Below are positions 13,890 through 20,452 of a stretch of DNA of 21,540 nt, piece after piece. The stretch lies in assembly GCA_002427995.1 (NCBI GenBank), contig DIZV01000072.1:1468-23007 (forward strand). The letters are read 5' to 3'. This stretch comes from Chloroflexi bacterium UBA6019. GTDB taxonomy: Bacteria > Chloroflexota > Dormibacteria > Dormibacterales > Dormibacteraceae. A program made the position numbers and the translations under genes. How positions within the stretch are numbered: the first letter of the stretch is position 1; the number at the start of each line of letters is the position of its first letter. The notes beneath the pieces were generated by a model. It did no database searches. It was not told where the DNA came from and worked only from the letters and a program-made list of their open reading frames with translations.

Positions 13890-14183
13890 GTGGGAGCGAG
13901 CGAGGGCCCGGGCGGGGTCACTGGAGGGCGGAGCCGCGTAGCCTTCAACAACGTCCGCCGCGAACTCGAACGCACGGCCCTGGCGGCGTCGCTGGCCGAG
14001 AACCTGGCGACCGCCGCCGAGGCCCTGCTGAACTCCCACCCCGAAGACGCCGCCCTGACGCCACTTCGCGACGCGCTGACCACCTACCGAAAAGCGATCA
14101 CGGGCGACGCCTTGGGGAAGAAAGGCCTAGACGACGCGTCGCGCCTAGCCGCCCATGCTCATGGCGCCGGGCGTGGTGCATAG
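13890..14183 (+). CDS. Small helical hypothetical protein, coupled to the glycosyltransferase
   Basis: Begins at GTG 13890, two bases after the glycosyltransferase stop, so the two are probably translated together; AAGGG lies just upstream. The product of 97 residues is helical and alanine-rich (VRRELERTALAASLAENLATAAEALLNSHPEDAALTPLRDALTTYRKA, given here only as the general region 20-67), with a variable C-terminus. There is no signal peptide or membrane helix. I do not recognise it. Context suggests an accessory to the glycosyltransferase, but that is inference. It ends at a terminator hairpin that starts in its stop codon. Confidence 0.6.
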   Translation: MGASEGPGGVTGGRSRVAFNNVRRELERTALAASLAENLATAAEALLNSHPEDAALTPLRDALTTYRKAITGDALGKKGLDDASRLAAHAHGAGRGA

Positions 14184-14215
14184 GCCGGGTTCATCCCGGC
14201 CGTTTGGGTTGTTCT
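14183..14215 (+). terminator. Intrinsic terminator after the glycosyltransferase operon
   Basis: GGCCGGG-TTCAT-CCCGGCC forms a perfect 7-bp stem starting at the last base of the TAG stop, followed by the T-rich stretch GTTTGGGTTGTTCT. A second hairpin, CTGGCG-CCG-CGCCAG, lies at 14227-14241. Confidence 0.6.
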
Positions 14216-14307
14216 GGAATCGAAACCTGGCGCCGCGCCAGATGTTCTTACCGGCAGTGATACTCGACTCGGCATGCCGTTCGCACCCCGGCATGGGGGA
14301 GTTCCGG

Positions 14308-14329
14308 AAGAGGGGGCCCGCCCCCTCTT
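14308..14329. terminator. Hairpin at the end of the Rieske/cytochrome b operon
   Basis: AAGAGGGGGC and GCCCCCTCTT pair almost perfectly around a tiny loop, three bases beyond the stop of the subunit-IV gene. It lies between two convergent operons and may act on both strands. The flanking T content is low. Confidence 0.5.
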
Positions 14330-14332
14330 GCC

Positions 14333-15004
14333 TTAGGCCCCGCAGAGGGTCCCGATGCCGAAGAACGGCCACGGGATGCAGAAGTTCGGCCCGCCGAGCG
14401 CGAAGAAGGTGAGGCCGAGGATCCAGGCGATGAAGAGGCAGAAGGCGGTCCCGGTGATCCAGTTATGGCCGGGCACCACCCAGCGCGGCCAGCCCATCCT
14501 GCGCGCGATGACAGGCCCGATGCCCTGGTCGATGAAGGGAAAGACGAGCAGCCAGATCAGGATCAGCGGCGGGATGACGAGGGCGGTGATGATCTCCGGT
14601 CCCGTCTTCAGGAACTCGAAGAGGAAGAGGAAGTACCAGTCCGGCCGCGGGATGACGATCTGGCGCGGGTCGGCCGAGGCCTCGAGCAGCAGGTTCTGCT
14701 GGACGAAGGCTGCCATCAGGCCGGCGGTGGCCAGGATCACGACGGCGATGATCGGATAGGGCCAGAAGTGGTCCGGGTAGAAGGGGTGGGTCTCGTCGTC
14801 CGGCATGTCCTCGGCCAGGTGGTAGCCCGAGGCGCCCATCAGGATGGGGAAGAGGGCCAGGCCGACGAGCACGGGATAGGCCGGGTGGTCGATCCCGACC
14901 GGCAGCTCTGTCCGCCGCGGCGGCAGATCGACCTCGGGCTGGTAGGGGAGCTCGACCGCGGCCTCCGCGCCGGGTCCCTTGAAGGGAGGGGTCTGCTTCT
15001 TCAT
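14333..15004 (-). CDS. Cytochrome b C-terminal half (subunit IV-like) of bc complex
   Basis: A membrane protein of 223 residues equivalent to b6f subunit IV, the C-terminal part of cytochrome b. The quinol-site signature appears as PDWY (residues 121-124), in place of the PEWY of b6f and mitochondrial complexes. Hydrophobic segments lie at about 43-60, 84-101, 141-158 and 182-204, which is one more than the three of subunit IV. The N-terminal 40 residues are polar and proline-rich. The start ATG 15004 is two bases after the cytochrome b6-like stop; TTG 15010 overlaps that stop and is the alternative. It is the last gene of the Rieske-b6-IV operon. Confidence 0.92.
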   Translation of the reverse strand: MKKQTPPFKGPGAEAAVELPYQPEVDLPPRRTELPVGIDHPAYPVLVGLALFPILMGASGYHLAEDMPDDETHPFYPDHFWPYPIIAVVILATAGLMAAFVQQNLLLEASADPRQIVIPRPDWYFLFLFEFLKTGPEIITALVIPPLILIWLLVFPFIDQGIGPVIARRMGWPRWVVPGHNWITGTAFCLFIAWILGLTFFALGGPNFCIPWPFFGIGTLCGA

Positions 15005-15006
15005 TC

Positions 15007-15711
15007 TCAAAGGGGCTCCGAGATGCCGTGCTGGCGGATGAGGCGGAAGTGGACGTACATCAGGAGGAGGATCGCCGCTGGGAGGAGGAAGACGTGGATC
15101 GAGAAGAACCGCTGGAGGGTTCCGGGCCCGACCACGGTGCCGCCCTGGAGCAGCGTCTTGATCCAGCCGCCGATGTCGAGCGGGCCGATCGGCGGCGGGC
15201 TGCCGGCGACCTGGAGGGTGACGGCGGTCGCCCAGTAGGCCTTGGTGTCCCAGGGCAGGAGGTAACCGGTCAGGGAGAAGACGAGGACGATGAACATCAT
15301 CGCGATGCCGACCATCCAGTTGAGCTCGCGGGGGGCGCGGTAGGAGCCGGTCCAGTAGACCCGGGCCATGTGGAGGACCACCATCACGATCAGCAGGTTG
15401 GCGCCCCAGAAATGGATGCCGCGGATCAGCCAGCCCAGGTAGACGTGGTTGGTGATGAAGTTCACCGACGTATACGCGGGTGCCGGGATCCCGGCCGCGT
15501 CAGGCACGTAGTAGAACGACAGGAAGATGCCCGTCAGGATCTGCAGCACGATGAGGATGAAGACCATCCCACCGAAGCAGTAGTAGAAGGCGTTGGCGTA
15601 GTTCGGGACCCGCTGGGTCAGCGCCTCATCGACGGTCTCGGTGAAGGGGAAGCGGGAGTCGAGCCAGTCGACCACTGCGAGCTGGACGTCGCGCGGAGTC
15701 GGGATCGCCAT
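15007..15711 (-). CDS. Cytochrome b6-like subunit (cytochrome b N-terminal half)
   Basis: The diheme membrane subunit, 234 residues with four membrane helices. The haem ligands are His100 and His114 (RGIHFWGAN...VLHMARV) and His206 and His221 (FSIHVFLLP...YVHFRL). The 14/15-residue spacings match cytochrome b6, where mitochondrial cytochrome b has 14/14. Cys45 in FYYCFGG sits where b6-type proteins attach an extra c-type haem (haem ci), so that haem is predicted here. It carries electrons across the membrane in the quinol:cytochrome c oxidoreductase. It lies eight bases after the Rieske stop and is followed at once by the subunit-IV gene. The start is ATG 15711. Confidence 0.95.
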   Translation of the reverse strand: MAIPTPRDVQLAVVDWLDSRFPFTETVDEALTQRVPNYANAFYYCFGGMVFILIVLQILTGIFLSFYYVPDAAGIPAPAYTSVNFITNHVYLGWLIRGIHFWGANLLIVMVVLHMARVYWTGSYRAPRELNWMVGIAMMFIVLVFSLTGYLLPWDTKAYWATAVTLQVAGSPPPIGPLDIGGWIKTLLQGGTVVGPGTLQRFFSIHVFLLPAAILLLMYVHFRLIRQHGISEPL

Positions 15712-15719
15712 TTAGGTGC

Positions 15720-16247
15720 CTACGCCCCGCCCGTCATGATCCCGGCCACCAGCAGTGTTTCGCCCTGCTCGGTCACCTTGAGGTGCGACAGCGGGGACAG
15801 GGCCGGGCCGTGGGTAACGTTTCCGTCGATCGAGAAGCGCGACCCATGGCAAGGGCACTCAAAGCGCTTGGCGTCCTGGTTGAAGTTGACCGAACAGCCC
15901 AGATGGCTGCAGGTAACGGCGAGGAAGATCGTCCGGCCTCCCTGCTTCACCGCGTAACCGGCGTAGGTGAGGTTCCCCCTGGCGTTGGCCCCGCCGCCGT
16001 CCTGCTCGATGAACGCGGTGTTCTGGGGAGCATCGAATCGCACCGCATCGCCGTCGGCGAGCTTGCTGACCGGAGTGTCGAGTTTGACACCAACGTTCGC
16101 CTTCTTCTCGCCCGCCGGGGAGGGCGGCCAGATGAAAACCAGGATCGGGGCCAGTCCGGCCACCACGGTGGCGGTCATCAGCCCCGCCATGTACCAGGTG
16201 AGGAAGGTGCGGCGGGATACGTTGGGGTTGACCCCCATCCGAGGCAC
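15720..16247 (-). CDS. Rieske iron-sulfur protein of the bc complex
   Basis: This protein of 175 residues carries one [2Fe-2S] cluster. Ligands are Cys113 and His115 (CSHLGC) and Cys131 and His134 (CPCHGS), with Cys118 and Cys133 able to form the stabilising disulfide. The N-terminus has a twin-arginine motif (SRRTFL, 11-16) before a single membrane helix (about 18-41), so folding before Tat export is expected. It passes electrons from quinol to a cytochrome c. The start may be GTG 16247 or ATG 16238, and neither has a close Shine-Dalgarno; AGGAGG lies about 35 bases upstream. It heads the operon with the two cytochrome b halves. No cytochrome c gene is adjacent. Confidence 0.95.
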   Translation of the reverse strand: MPRMGVNPNVSRRTFLTWYMAGLMTATVVAGLAPILVFIWPPSPAGEKKANVGVKLDTPVSKLADGDAVRFDAPQNTAFIEQDGGGANARGNLTYAGYAVKQGGRTIFLAVTCSHLGCSVNFNQDAKRFECPCHGSRFSIDGNVTHGPALSPLSHLKVTEQGETLLVAGIMTGGA

Positions 16248-16297
16248 TTCGTCGACGTGGCTGGTGCTGATTCCCGCGGGCCTCCTCTCAGGCGTAT

Positions 16298-16307
16298 TGA
16301 AACAATC
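16298..16307 (-). promoter_or_regulatory. GATTGTTTCA element upstream of the Rieske gene
   Basis: This is the second copy of the 10-mer seen upstream of trxA, in a short AT-rich stretch (16295-16318) between the trpS stop and the Rieske gene. If GATTGT acts as a -10, transcription would start about six bases later. The AT-richness supports a promoter here separate from trpS. Confidence 0.35.
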
Positions 16308-16316
16308 CGAAAAATA

Positions 16317-17294
16317 TCACAGGCCGGGGAGTAGGCCGACCGCCGACCGCGCCTCGGCCACCGTGGCGCGAGCCACGTCCCGGGCTCGCCTCGAACCCTC
16401 GGCGAGGTGGCGCTTGACCGCTTCGTCGGAAAGTTCGGCCCGCGCCTGTCGGAAGGGGGCGAAGGTCTCGATGATCCGCTCCCCCAAAATCCTCTTCTTC
16501 TCGTGGCAGCCGATCTCCGCCTTGCGGCAGAGGTCCCAGTAGTGCTGCCAGTCGTCCGGGAAGAAGATCTTGTAGAGCGAGTCCACGTTGCAGCTCTTGG
16601 GATGCCCGGGCTGCGAGAGGTATGCCCGCCGCGTGTCGGTGACCATCGAGAGCACCTGCTTGCGGATCACCTCCGGCTCGGCGGTGACCCCGACGATATT
16701 GCCGAGGGACTTCGACATCTTGGCCCTGCCGTCGGTGCCGAGGATCTTGGGCGTCTCGGTCCGGAGGGTGGCAGGCTCGGGGAAGACGTTGCCGTAGAGA
16801 CGGTTGAAGCGGCGCGCGGTCTCCCGCGCCATCTCGATGTGGGCGTCCTGGTCCTGGCCGACCGGCACCGCGTCCCCCTTGACGAGGAGGATGTCGGCGG
16901 CCTGCAGGACCGGGTAGCTGAAGAGCCCCATGTTCACGTTGTCGGGCTGCTGGCGCGCCATCTCCTTGAAGGTGGGCACGCGCTGGACCCAGCCGTAGGG
17001 GGTGACCATCGTGAAGAGGAGGAAGAGCTCGGCGACCTCGGGGACGGACGACTGGAGGTAGATCGACTCGGGCCGGACGCCCACAGCCATCATGTCCGCG
17101 GCGAGGTCGATCAGGTCACGCTCGAACGCCGTGGCGTGGGGCTGGCTGGTCAGGCCGTGGTAGTCGGCGACCATGTAAAAGCAGTCGTACTCGTCCTGCA
17201 GGCGGACCCAGTTCCGGGCGGCGCCGTAGTAGTTGCCGAGATGGAAGCGCCCCGTCGGCCGCATGCCGCTCAGAATCCGCTTGCGGGGGGCCAT
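16317..17294 (-). CDS. trpS: Tryptophanyl-tRNA synthetase
   Basis: A class I aminoacyl-tRNA synthetase of 325 residues that charges tRNA-Trp. The HIGH-equivalent is HLGN (18-21, in RPTGRFHLGN) and KMSKS is at 192-196. The GQDQDAHIEMAR block is typical of bacterial TrpS. The frame also has an ATG at 17327, but the ATG at 17294 gives the usual short lead (MAPRKRILSGMRPTG). A TAAGAT box lies ten bases before it, which argues for the downstream start. The upstream neighbour is the divergent exonuclease gene. The Rieske gene follows on the same strand, probably from its own promoter. Confidence 0.97.
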   Translation of the reverse strand: MAPRKRILSGMRPTGRFHLGNYYGAARNWVRLQDEYDCFYMVADYHGLTSQPHATAFERDLIDLAADMMAVGVRPESIYLQSSVPEVAELFLLFTMVTPYGWVQRVPTFKEMARQQPDNVNMGLFSYPVLQAADILLVKGDAVPVGQDQDAHIEMARETARRFNRLYGNVFPEPATLRTETPKILGTDGRAKMSKSLGNIVGVTAEPEVIRKQVLSMVTDTRRAYLSQPGHPKSCNVDSLYKIFFPDDWQHYWDLCRKAEIGCHEKKRILGERIIETFAPFRQARAELSDEAVKRHLAEGSRRARDVARATVAEARSAVGLLPGL

Positions 17295-17304
17295 GGGGCA
17301 CTTG

Positions 17305-17310
17305 ATCTTA
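17305..17310 (-). promoter_or_regulatory. Putative -10 box (TAAGAT) for trpS
   Basis: The reverse complement of 17305-17310 is TAAGAT, ten bases before ATG 17294. The predicted transcript would have a leader of only about three bases. If trpS started at 17327 this box would lie inside the gene, so it also bears on start choice. Confidence 0.4.
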
Positions 17311-17330
17311 GTTGAGGGGGACGACATCCC

Positions 17331-17336
17331 TACGAT
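17331..17336 (+). promoter_or_regulatory. Putative -10 box (TACGAT) for the exonuclease gene
   Basis: TACGAT ends five bases before GTG 17342, consistent with a leaderless message. It lies within 30 bases of the divergent trpS box, so the two promoters would be nearly back to back. Confidence 0.35.
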
Positions 17337-17341
17337 GAGAC

Positions 17342-18256
17342 GTGCCCGAACCGTCTGAGCGACCTCTGCGGCTCAAGCCCCGGGGGGCGGCCCAGCCGGT
17401 GGATTGGGCGGCGGTGGGCGGGGAGGAGGAGCTGGCCGCGGTCGGCCCCGACACGCCCCTGACGGAGGCGGAGTTCGTCGCCGTCGACATCGAGACCACC
17501 GGCAACCGGCCCTTTCTGGTGCTCGAGATCGGCGCCGAGCGCTTCCGCCTGAGCGGATCGCTGAGCCTCTTCGACACCCTGGTCCACAGCCGGGCGCCGA
17601 TCAACCCTTACGCCAAGCGGAGGCACCTCATCGGGCGTGAGATGCTGGTCGACGCTCCCCAGTTCGCCGACGCCCGCCGCGCCTTCCTCCACTTCGCCCG
17701 GGGTACGGTGCTGGTCGAGCACAGCCATGACGCTTTCGACACCTGGATCCTCGGCCGCGGCCTATCGCGGCCGCTCGAGCACCCGGTCGTCGACACCACG
17801 GCGCTCGCCCGCCTGGTCCTGGAGTGGCCGCCCGGTCAGACCCCGGGACTGGCCCGCCTGGTCGAGGCGCTGGAGATCAAGATCGAGCCCGTCCACGCGG
17901 CACTGGGCGACGCCCAGGCGACCGCCGCCGTTCTCCGGGAGCTGGTGAAGCGAGGCGCGGAGCGCTTCGGCTGGAAAACGGTCGGCGACGTCGTCAGCGC
18001 CTTGCCGCCCCGCCCGCAGATCGACCGCTCCTCGATGGAGGCCGGCGGCCTCAATCAAACAGCGACATCTGGAGCTCGGGGTGCGGATGCTCGAGGCCGG
18101 ACAGCCCGACCCCGATCAGCCGCACCGGCCGCGACTCCAGGTGCGACTTCTCCAGCGCCGAGCGCGCCGCGCGGAAGATCACGTCGCCGTCGTCGGTCGC
18201 GCTCGTCCGGCTCACCTGGCGGCTCACCAGGCGAAAGTCCGGCAGCTTCACCTTGA
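17342..18256 (+). CDS. DnaQ-like DEDDh 3'-5' exonuclease with unusual C-terminal tail
   Basis: A protein of 304 residues. The exonuclease motifs are Asp49 and Glu51 (AVDIETTG), Asp133 in HDAFD (where DnaQ proteins usually read HNAxFD), and His185 with Asp190 (HAALGDAQAT). The DEDDh core covers about 43-205. It may be a proofreading or RNA/DNA-trimming exonuclease; the specific role is unknown. The last 68 residues (about 237-304) are Arg/Ser/Pro-rich and are encoded antisense to the end of dinB, with no earlier stop in this frame. That tail looks like a by-product of a lost stop codon. The start GTG 17342 follows a possible -10 box and has no Shine-Dalgarno. Confidence 0.85.
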   Translation: MPEPSERPLRLKPRGAAQPVDWAAVGGEEELAAVGPDTPLTEAEFVAVDIETTGNRPFLVLEIGAERFRLSGSLSLFDTLVHSRAPINPYAKRRHLIGREMLVDAPQFADARRAFLHFARGTVLVEHSHDAFDTWILGRGLSRPLEHPVVDTTALARLVLEWPPGQTPGLARLVEALEIKIEPVHAALGDAQATAAVLRELVKRGAERFGWKTVGDVVSALPPRPQIDRSSMEAGGLNQTATSGARGADARGRTARPRSAAPAATPGATSPAPSAPRGRSRRRRRSRSSGSPGGSPGESPAASP

Positions 18257-19133
18257 CGTAGACGGTCTTCGCCTTCACGCCGGCCTCGCGGAGGCGCACG
18301 GCCAGGCGCTCGGTCAGCTCCTTGACGGCGGCCTCGATCCGGTCGCGGTCGGAGACGTCCTCCTCGAAGGTGATCTCCGCGCTGATGGTCTTGGGTGGCT
18401 TGGTCCCGTCCACCGGCGAGCGGTCCTTGCCCTGGGCGAGCTTTTGGAGCACCGCGCCGCCGCTGCCGAGCGCTTGGACCAGCCGCTGGGTGTCGTAATC
18501 GGCGAGGTCGCCGACTCGGCGGATACCCATCATGCGGAGCCGCTCCTCGGTCTTCGGGCCGACCCCCGTCAGCGCGCCGACCGGCATCGGGGCCATGAAC
18601 TCGGCCTCGGTCTCGGGAGGCACCACGACCAGCCCATCGGGCTTGCGCGACTCCGAGGCGATCTTGGCGACGACCTTCCCGACGGCGACCCCGACGCTGG
18701 CGGTCAGGTGGACCTCGTTGCGGATCATGAACTTGATCTGGCGCGCGATGTCCTCCGGCGTCGTGGTGCCGTGGCGGCTCCGGGCGGTGACGTCGATGTA
18801 CGCCTCGTCGAGCGAGACGCCCTCGATCTTCTCCGGCGCGGCGAAGCGGCGGAAGACGGCGTGAATGGCCCGGCTGGCCTCGCGGTAGCGGCTCGAGGCG
18901 GGTCGGACGACGACCAGCGCGGGGCAGAGCGCGACCGCCTCGAAGAGCGGCATCGCCGAGTGGACGCCGAAGGCGCGCGCCTCGTAGGAGGCGCCCATCA
19001 CGACCGCGCGCCGGGAGGCGCCCGCCACCACCACCGGCTTGCCGCGCAGCGACTCGTCATCGCGCTGGTGGACCGAGGTGTAGAAGGCGTCGAGATCAAC
19101 GTGGAGGATCGCCCGGGGCCAGGCGGTCGGCAT
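18051..19133 (-). CDS. dinB: DNA polymerase IV (Y-family translesion polymerase)
   Basis: A Y-family polymerase of 360 residues. Catalytic metal ligands are Asp13 (HVDLDAFY) and Asp109-Glu110 (SLDEAYID). Tyr18 is near the steric-gate position. The SVGVAVGKVVAKIASESRKPDG block and the helix-hairpin-helix (GALTGVGPKTEERLRMMGI) are typical. The protein ends in QMSLFD, a canonical beta-clamp binding motif, showing that the C-terminus is intact. It copies damaged DNA with low fidelity. The frame is open upstream to 19685, but ATG 19133 begins the normal N-terminus. It overlaps the convergent exonuclease tail by 206 bases. Confidence 0.96.
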   Translation of the reverse strand: MPTAWPRAILHVDLDAFYTSVHQRDDESLRGKPVVVAGASRRAVVMGASYEARAFGVHSAMPLFEAVALCPALVVVRPASSRYREASRAIHAVFRRFAAPEKIEGVSLDEAYIDVTARSRHGTTTPEDIARQIKFMIRNEVHLTASVGVAVGKVVAKIASESRKPDGLVVVPPETEAEFMAPMPVGALTGVGPKTEERLRMMGIRRVGDLADYDTQRLVQALGSGGAVLQKLAQGKDRSPVDGTKPPKTISAEITFEEDVSDRDRIEAAVKELTERLAVRLREAGVKAKTVYVKVKLPDFRLVSRQVSRTSATDDGDVIFRAARSALEKSHLESRPVRLIGVGLSGLEHPHPELQMSLFD

Positions 19134-19214
19134 TGCAGCCGCAGTTTGCCACAAGATCAAGGGGTCCACCCCAAATCGCACCGCACTTGGTTGGGGTGCC
19201 CGCGCCGTTCCGGG

Positions 19215-19243
19215 TTGTGTTTGCAGCGGCTCTGCGAGAATCT
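19215..19243 (+). promoter_or_regulatory. Putative promoter of the rml operon
   Basis: TTGTGT (19215-19220) and GAATCT (19238-19243) are separated by exactly 17 bases. The expected transcription start, about seven bases on, coincides with the rmlA start codon TTG 19251, so the message may be leaderless. Confidence 0.4.
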
Positions 19244-19250
19244 GGGTGAC

Positions 19251-20009
19251 TTGAAAGGAGTGATCCTGGCCGGGGGAACCGGCAGCCGCCTGCACCCGCT
19301 GACGCGGATAACCAACAAGCACCTGCTGCCGATCTATGACCGCCCGATGATCAGCTACGCGATCGAGGCACTGGTCAAGGGCGGGGTCACCGATCTGATG
19401 CTGGTGACCGGGGGCACCCACGCGGGCGAGTTCCTCCGGCTCCTCGGCAATGGCCACGAATACGGGATCGACCGCCTCTTCTACGCCTACCAGGAGAAGC
19501 CAGGTGGCATCGCCGAAGCCCTTGGGCTGGCCGAGCGTTTCGTCGGTTCTGACCGGATGGTCGTGATGCTCGCCGACAACGTGGTCGAGTTCACGTTCCG
19601 CTCCGCGGTCGAGCGGTTCGAGAAGCAGGAGTCGGGCGCGCGGATTCTCCTGAGCCGAGTCGCCGATCCCCAGCACCTCAAACATCTCGGCGTCCCCGAG
19701 CTGGACCCCCGGGGACGGGTCGTCCGGATCGTCGAAAAGCCCGAGGACCCACCCAGCTCATACGGGGTGACCGGCATCTACTTCTACCCCGCTGACGTCT
19801 TCAAGGTGATACCCACCCTCGAACCTTCGAAGCGCGGCGAGTTGGAGATCACCGACGTGAACAACCATTACGTCGACCTGAAGCAGATGGAGTACGACGT
19901 TCTGGAAGGATTCTGGGGCGATGGCGGCGAGTCGATCGAGGCCTATTACGAGGTCAACGACTTCGTCCGCGGCCATGGCGCCAACAAGGAGCGAGACGAG
20001 TCGAGATGA
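19251..20009 (+). CDS. rmlA: Glucose-1-phosphate thymidylyltransferase (RmlA-like)
   Basis: A nucleotidyltransferase of 252 residues that makes dTDP-glucose from dTTP and glucose 1-phosphate. GGTGSRLHPLT (8-18) binds the nucleotide, and the KHLLPIYDRPMI, EKPGGIAEAL, LADNVVE and EKPEDPPSSYGVTGIYFY blocks follow family order. It is shorter than the RmlA of enteric bacteria (about 290), as in many archaeal and actinobacterial relatives. The start is TTG 19251, since the glycine-rich loop begins five residues later. Its stop overlaps the next start (ATGA at 20006), so translation is coupled. It begins a dTDP-sugar operon. Confidence 0.9.
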   Translation: MKGVILAGGTGSRLHPLTRITNKHLLPIYDRPMISYAIEALVKGGVTDLMLVTGGTHAGEFLRLLGNGHEYGIDRLFYAYQEKPGGIAEALGLAERFVGSDRMVVMLADNVVEFTFRSAVERFEKQESGARILLSRVADPQHLKHLGVPELDPRGRVVRIVEKPEDPPSSYGVTGIYFYPADVFKVIPTLEPSKRGELEITDVNNHYVDLKQMEYDVLEGFWGDGGESIEAYYEVNDFVRGHGANKERDESR

Positions 20010-20452
20010 TCGAGGGGGTCGAGATCAAGGAGCTGGCGACGCATGCGGACGAGCGGGGCTTCTTCCGCGAGATCATCCGGGAGACCGACGGCTTCTTCGG
20101 CCATTTCGGGCAATGGAGCCATGCCCTGATGTATCCGGGGTCGGCGAAGGCCTGGCACCACCACCGCGAGCAGACCGACTGGTGGTATGCGATCGGCTCG
20201 CTCAAGGTGGCCCTCTATGACCTCCGCCCCGACTCGCCAACCAAGGGTGAGCTGGTGGAGCTGTTTCTCGGGGACCGTTTCGCCCGCTGCCTCAAGATCC
20301 CGCCGGGGGTGGCTCACGGGTGTCGCGCCCTGGAGCTCAGCCACCTCCTCTATGTGACTTCGAACGTCTACAACCCGGAGGACGAGGGGCGCCTGGCGCA
20401 TGACGACGAGTCCATCGGCTACGACTGGACGGCCTGGCCGAAGATCACGTGA
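20006..20452 (+). CDS. dTDP-4-dehydrorhamnose 3,5-epimerase family cupin (RmlC-like)
   Basis: A cupin of 148 residues. The DERGFFRE motif (15-22) is typical of RmlC. Where classical RmlC has RGLHYQ with its catalytic His, this protein has AWHHHREQTD (49-58), and the C-terminal LLYVTSNVYNPEDEGRLAHDD block replaces the usual Tyr-containing segment. The protein is also shorter than RmlC (about 180). It may be a 3,5-epimerase, a 3-epimerase or a related isomerase of dTDP-keto-sugars. Both ends overlap neighbours (ATGA with rmlA, GTGA with rmlB), a tight operon. Confidence 0.85.
   Translation: MIEGVEIKELATHADERGFFREIIRETDGFFGHFGQWSHALMYPGSAKAWHHHREQTDWWYAIGSLKVALYDLRPDSPTKGELVELFLGDRFARCLKIPPGVAHGCRALELSHLLYVTSNVYNPEDEGRLAHDDESIGYDWTAWPKIT

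Noticed and set aside
14183..14201. T-arm-like sequence (CCGGGTTCATCCCGG), possible tRNA
   Set aside because: The loop is five bases, not seven, and no acceptor, D or anticodon arms are found nearby. It fits a terminator better.
18081..19250. Upstream extension of the rmlA frame over dinB
   Set aside because: The extension is antisense to dinB and lacks motifs. The nucleotide-binding loop begins right after TTG 19251.
19134..19685. Upstream extension of the dinB frame over rmlA
   Set aside because: It is antisense to rmlA. ATG 19133 begins the normal Y-family N-terminus.
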